Assembly: GCA_026397695.1 (NCBI GenBank)
Contig: JAPLUJ010000621.1
Coordinates: 1-8,802, forward strand
Direction of reading: 5' to 3'
Length of the DNA: 8,802 nucleotides
From: Verrucomicrobiota bacterium
GTDB lineage: Bacteria; Verrucomicrobiota; Verrucomicrobiia; Verrucomicrobiales; Akkermansiaceae
In this document: positions 4,946 to 8,802 of the stretch, piece by piece
Position numbering within the stretch: position 1 is the stretch's first letter
Layout: every line of letters begins with the position of its first letter
Notes under the pieces: model-generated
Database searches by the model: none
The model's input: only the letters and a program-made list of their open reading frames with translations
What the model was told of the DNA's origin: nothing
Position numbers and translations under genes: made by a program

Positions 4946-6186
4946 ACCAAGCATCGAATTCATCCCGCCGGCAATTCATCGGCGGTTCCTTGGCGGCCAC
5001 TGCCGCCGGCACACTATTGGAAGCCGTGACCGCGCATGCAGCGGAAAAGCAACCACCCGCACCGCCGGCGGAAATCAAGCGCAAGATCAAGATCGGCCTC
5101 ATCGGCTGCGGCGGACGCGGCATGTGGCTCGCCGATCGGTTCCTGAAACACGGCGGCTATGAGATGCATGCCGTTGCGGATTACTTCGAGAACGTCGCCA
5201 CCGCAGCCGGCGGGAAGTTGGGCGTGGACGCCACCCGGCGGTTCTCCGGACTGTCCGGCTACAAGCGGCTCATCGCCAGCGGCGTCGAGGCGGTGCTGAT
5301 AGAAGACGTGCCCTATTTCTACCCCGAACAAGCCCAGGCCGCCGTGGCTGCCGGCAAACATGTCTATATGGCCAAGCCGGTCGCAGTGGACGTGCCCGGG
5401 ACCATGCTCGTCGGAGCAGCAGGTAAACTCGCGACACAAAAAAACCTCTGCTTCCTCGTGGACTATCAGTTACCGACCGATCCGGCGTGCATTGAAGTCG
5501 CCCAGCGCATCCGCGCCGGGGCGCTGGGACCGCCAGGACACATCGCGTCGTTCGGCATGGCATGGCATGCGTGGCCGGACCCGGCGCTCGGGACCACCAT
5601 CGAGAGCCGCTTGCGCGATGAGATTTGGTTGTCCGATACGGCGCTCGGCGGCGACACCATCGTGTCATATGATATCCATATCATTGACGGCATTGTCTGG
5701 GTGCTGGGCAAACCGCCGGTCGCGGCGATGGGCTGCGCGCGCACGTTCCGCCCGAATCCGCACGGTGATCGCATCGATGCGGCGGCAGTGCTGTTTGAGT
5801 GTGCCGACGGCACGATTTGGACGCATGTCACGCAGGCGTTGGATAACAACTTCGAGGTCACCACCTTGTCAGCGAGTTTCTATGGGCTGAAAGCCACGGC
5901 GCATCTACGGTATGGCGGCAAGGTCTTTGTGCGCGGCGGCGACCAACATTACGTGGGTCAGATGGGCAGTGTTTACAATGAAGGTGCCGAACGCAATATC
6001 GCCGCGTTTTACGCCAACATCACCGGCGGGCACTTCGAAAATGCCAACGTGCAGCGCGCCGTGGATGGCCACCTGACCTGCATCCTCGGCCGCGAGGCCG
6101 CCGCCCGCAAAACGCGACTCACGATGGAGGAGTTGTTGAAGGAGAACAAGAAACTGGAAGTCGATTTAAAGGGCTTGAAAGCATGA
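4942..6186 (+). CDS. Tat-exported Gfo/Idh/MocA-family oxidoreductase
   Basis: This is a 414-residue NAD(P)-dependent sugar or polyol dehydrogenase-like protein. It opens with a twin-arginine signal (SSRRQFIGG, residues 7-15, then a hydrophobic stretch to AHAA about 31-34), so it is folded before export. The Rossmann domain begins KIGLIGCGGRG (50-60, GxGxxG). The usual EKP motif is MAKP (143-146): Lys145 is kept but Glu is Ala. The C-terminal domain shows DIHIIDG (244-250), matching the family His/Asp active-site pattern. A Lys/Glu-rich tail (397-414) ends the protein. Exported family members are frequent in Planctomycetota and Verrucomicrobiota and are often found with polysaccharide-degradation genes. 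Substrate is unknown. It overlaps the upstream exported gene by ATGA and is preceded by a strong Shine-Dalgarno. Confidence 0.93.
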   Translation: MNQASNSSRRQFIGGSLAATAAGTLLEAVTAHAAEKQPPAPPAEIKRKIKIGLIGCGGRGMWLADRFLKHGGYEMHAVADYFENVATAAGGKLGVDATRRFSGLSGYKRLIASGVEAVLIEDVPYFYPEQAQAAVAAGKHVYMAKPVAVDVPGTMLVGAAGKLATQKNLCFLVDYQLPTDPACIEVAQRIRAGALGPPGHIASFGMAWHAWPDPALGTTIESRLRDEIWLSDTALGGDTIVSYDIHIIDGIVWVLGKPPVAAMGCARTFRPNPHGDRIDAAAVLFECADGTIWTHVTQALDNNFEVTTLSASFYGLKATAHLRYGGKVFVRGGDQHYVGQMGSVYNEGAERNIAAFYANITGGHFENANVQRAVDGHLTCILGREAAARKTRLTMEELLKENKKLEVDLKGLKA

Positions 6187-6337
6187 ACCACCGCTTGACT
6201 TCATCCATTCCTGCATAGCCTCGCACCATGCAAACATTCCTGTTCCTACCCCCCTGTGCAGTGCGATGATTGCCATGCTCGATCTTGCACTCCATGCAAT
6301 TCCCATCGGTGCCGCAGAACCCACTCTCCCCTAACTG

Positions 6338-8802
6338 ATGAAAAGACTCACTATACTTCTCGCATGTGCCGTGGTGGGCGGCTCAGCCGCTGCGGCGCAA
6401 GACTATGACTACTTCCGCAATGCCTGCTTTCCCGGGAAACCGCGCGGTGATGTCGGTCTCGACAAAGTCGAACAAGCGCCCGCCGCCAGCGGCCAACCCG
6501 GACGGCGGGTGGTGATGTGGTGGCCCAAGCGCGGTGTCGACATGGTGGACGTGCCTGACGGTGTGCCGCTCCGCACATGGACGCTGCGCACGGTCGAGGA
6601 AGAACCGTTGGTCGCCATGGGTTATCTATCCAAATGGTGGGATGCCACGCTCGAGGGGAAGAAGCAATTCAAGGCCCACTTGCTGGGTTTCCGTGGCATC
6701 GGCAGCGAGTTGGGCGACCCCTTCCAGCCCGAGGCGGTTAAACGCGCTTTTGGCACCCACGGCAGAGGCTGGTGTCCGGCGGTGGTCTTGCGTCTGGAAG
6801 ATGGTCGCAAACGATGTTTTACCGCCGGCAGTTTTTCCAATGACGATCAAGAGTATATCCTCAAGTTATATGTTCAGGAGATGCAGCGTGTTCACAAAAC
6901 ACTCGACAACCAGCCACGTCCAACTCCCGCCGGAATGATCACCGAATGGCCGCAAGGCGAGATCTATCAACCCGGCACGTTCCGGGTCGAGACCCAGCAC
7001 TTTGTCGTGTGCGCCGGGTCGCAAAGTCCCGTCGGTGCCCATAGTCCGTGGGTCGATGCATCTCGCAAGGAAGAAACCACTCAATACCGCGACGCGACGC
7101 TGGGAGTTTTTGAAGACTTCTGGGCCTATAACGAATACGCCGGCCACTTCATGCCGCATTGGAATGGCAGTGCCGACGGCTTTGTCCGCTACTTCGTCAC
7201 GGTGCCCGGCACGATGCAGGATGGTTCTGGTGAAATCCCCGGTTTTGCCGGTGGCGGTGGCGGCGGTTGCAGTATCCGTGACGCGGCGTGGCACTCCCTG
7301 TTCCACGAATGGGGACATGGTGTCCGTACGGGTGGTTGGGGCATTGGCAGCGGCGAAACCTTCTGTGACTCCCTTCAACCGCTCGGCGATCCCACCTGCA
7401 CGGAAAAGGCAATCCATCAGGTGGATCGCCCGTACAAAAACCTTTTCCACGGCTCGTACCCCGGCTGCCTGGCCTATATGCTTATCGCCGACGATCCGAA
7501 TTGGGGCTACGCCTTCAGCAGCAAGATCGGCACTCAAGCCGTTGGCTGCGAAAACACGCCGATGCACACGATCGCACGCATCGGCCGTGATCGCGGGCTT
7601 TGGCAAGCGGGTGATGCCATCCGCGGCATGGGCGATCTGATGGCTCAGTGGGCATCCCGCTGTGCCGATTTCGACTGCGAGTTTCAAGCCGGCATGCGGC
7701 AGATGTTTGCCGCTCCGCTGCATCAATTCCTCTATCCTCTCGATCATGAACAGGGGCTGTATCGCTGCAACATGGCCGAGGCACCCGAACCGTTCGGCAC
7801 TAACCATATTCTGCTCAAACCTGTAAATGGCGCGAAAGCAATTACGGTCGATTTCCGCGGCCACTTTGACGCCGCAACGTATAGCGACTGGCGCGTCTGC
7901 ATCGTCGGCGTCGACGACCATGGCCGCTGCCGCTATAGCCCGCTATGGAACAAGGGGGCAATGTCCCTGGATATCAAGGAAGGAGACCAGCGTTACTGGC
8001 TCGTTGTGACCGCCACGCCGACGGCCTTGCTGCCGACCAAGCCCGGCATCGGCAGTGCGGCCAATCTGCTGTACGAACAGGACTATGCATATAAGTATCC
8101 GTATGACGTCAAACTCACCGGATGCCGCCCCGGTGGTCCGAATGTGCCCATTGGCACCCACGACAACTGGAACCTGAAAGGTCCGGATTATTATACCACG
8201 CAAGCGATAACCGGGGGCCCGCGTGGTCGCTGTTATGACTGGCCGCATCCGTCCGACACGCCTGAATACGCCAGGATGATACAGCACCTAGAGCCGATCA
8301 TTGCGGCCGGTCCGGCTTATGCCAAATTGCTTTTCGATCCCAAATTATTCCCCGGTCGTTTTGACTGGTGGCATAACCGCATTTTGGTCAGCACACTGTT
8401 CCAGGACATCCGGGCCAAGTACCTGTTAGACAATGCGATAGGGTCGCGCCACCCGCACGGCGGTGGCTGGGTCGCCAAGGGTTGCATGGTTGCGCCGACG
8501 GCTTATGTCGGTCCCGAGTGCATGGTGCTCGACGGAGCCCGGGTGCTGGACCATGCGATCCTCGAAGACAACGCCATCGTGAGCGGCAAGGATGTTGTGA
8601 TCAAGGGCGACGCGCGCATCTATGGTGGCGCGGTTGTCTGTGGCGCGGCCGAAGTCTCCGGCTGTGCCCGCGTGAGCCGCAACATCAGCAACCGGCATTT
8701 GCATCTCACCTATAACAGGGAGGGTCATCCCAATGCTCCGGATTACGAGGTCAAGGTCTATCCCGACATGCCAATTCAGCGCACCAGCCCCGAGCGGCGC
8801 GG
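6338..8802 (+). CDS. Large secreted HEWGH metallopeptidase-like protein with C-terminal hexapeptide beta-helix, partial
   Basis: The frame is open from ATG 6338 to the window end (821 codons, no stop seen). An in-frame TAA at 6332-6334 fixes the start. A signal peptide (MKRLTILLACAVVGGSAAAA, 1-20) directs export. Residues about 214-345 look like a zincin domain: FRVETQHFVV, a run of six Gly (305-310), CSIRDAAWHSLF, then HEWGH (323-327), the HExxH zinc motif; E340 in GSGETF is a possible third ligand. A beta-rich domain follows (about 488-565). Residues about 712-780 carry hexapeptide-type turns (GARVLDHAILEDNAIVSG, GDARIYGGAVVCG), a left-handed beta-helix. The zincin part resembles the Svx/DUF6055 type, from memory and unverified. 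It is 151 bp after the oxidoreductase stop; same-operon membership is uncertain. Confidence 0.82.
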   Translation, partial: MKRLTILLACAVVGGSAAAAQDYDYFRNACFPGKPRGDVGLDKVEQAPAASGQPGRRVVMWWPKRGVDMVDVPDGVPLRTWTLRTVEEEPLVAMGYLSKWWDATLEGKKQFKAHLLGFRGIGSELGDPFQPEAVKRAFGTHGRGWCPAVVLRLEDGRKRCFTAGSFSNDDQEYILKLYVQEMQRVHKTLDNQPRPTPAGMITEWPQGEIYQPGTFRVETQHFVVCAGSQSPVGAHSPWVDASRKEETTQYRDATLGVFEDFWAYNEYAGHFMPHWNGSADGFVRYFVTVPGTMQDGSGEIPGFAGGGGGGCSIRDAAWHSLFHEWGHGVRTGGWGIGSGETFCDSLQPLGDPTCTEKAIHQVDRPYKNLFHGSYPGCLAYMLIADDPNWGYAFSSKIGTQAVGCENTPMHTIARIGRDRGLWQAGDAIRGMGDLMAQWASRCADFDCEFQAGMRQMFAAPLHQFLYPLDHEQGLYRCNMAEAPEPFGTNHILLKPVNGAKAITVDFRGHFDAATYSDWRVCIVGVDDHGRCRYSPLWNKGAMSLDIKEGDQRYWLVVTATPTALLPTKPGIGSAANLLYEQDYAYKYPYDVKLTGCRPGGPNVPIGTHDNWNLKGPDYYTTQAITGGPRGRCYDWPHPSDTPEYARMIQHLEPIIAAGPAYAKLLFDPKLFPGRFDWWHNRILVSTLFQDIRAKYLLDNAIGSRHPHGGGWVAKGCMVAPTAYVGPECMVLDGARVLDHAILEDNAIVSGKDVVIKGDARIYGGAVVCGAAEVSGCARVSRNISNRHLHLTYNREGHPNAPDYEVKVYPDMPIQRTSPERR

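Noticed and set aside
6187..6337. Promoter and hairpin before the large secreted gene
   Set aside because: A TTGACT at 6195-6200 has no usable -10 partner, and the ATTGCCATG/CATGCAAT pairing at about 6266-6300 is bulged with a long loop.
6866..7921. 351-codon minus-strand open frame
   Set aside because: It is antisense to the large plus-strand gene at 6338, which has a signal peptide, HEWGH and continuous coding character; the minus-strand frame shows no domain.

Overview
The window is GC-rich bacterial DNA, most consistent with Verrucomicrobiota or the related Planctomycetota. That assignment is an inference from three things: a Tat-exported Gfo/Idh/MocA oxidoreductase of a type common in those phyla, very large secreted proteins, and short tandem-repeat intergenic DNA. 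No rRNA, tRNA, CRISPR array or transposase was seen.

Layout. (1) Positions 1-167 (minus): start of a small MNT-type nucleotidyltransferase, cut by the window edge. (2) 168-538: divergent spacer with an 18-unit, 7-bp tandem array whose units change stepwise from CCCCCCG to GTCTCTG, followed by a promoter/operator-like region rich in GACAG half-sites. (3) 539-2046 (plus): a complete type IV toxin-antitoxin operon, abiEi-abiEii, with a 4-bp ATGA overlap. The toxin carries Asn where the second Asp of the DxD metal-binding motif is expected. (4) 2047-2312: spacer with a palindromic element and a second inverted repeat. (5) 2313-3524 (minus): folC. (6) 3525-4036: divergent spacer with a second copy of the palindromic element, a 20-unit heptamer array with strict 14-bp alternation, and an 11-bp direct repeat. 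(7) 4037-6186 (plus): two translationally coupled genes, an exported mutarotase-like beta-sandwich protein and a Tat-exported oxidoreductase. (8) 6338-8802 (plus): a very large secreted HEWGH metallopeptidase-like protein with a C-terminal hexapeptide beta-helix, running off the window.

How the parts work together. The left third looks like a small defence or stability module: AbiE plus a possible MNT-family partner. folC is housekeeping one-carbon metabolism and is flanked by two direct copies of a 48-bp intergenic element. The right half looks like an export-oriented set for extracytoplasmic carbohydrate or polymer processing, though substrates cannot be read from sequence. The most unusual DNA is non-coding: two heptamer arrays sharing the unit GTCTCTG in the same orientation, both in divergent promoter spacers, one with a strong G-quadruplex signature on the minus strand.
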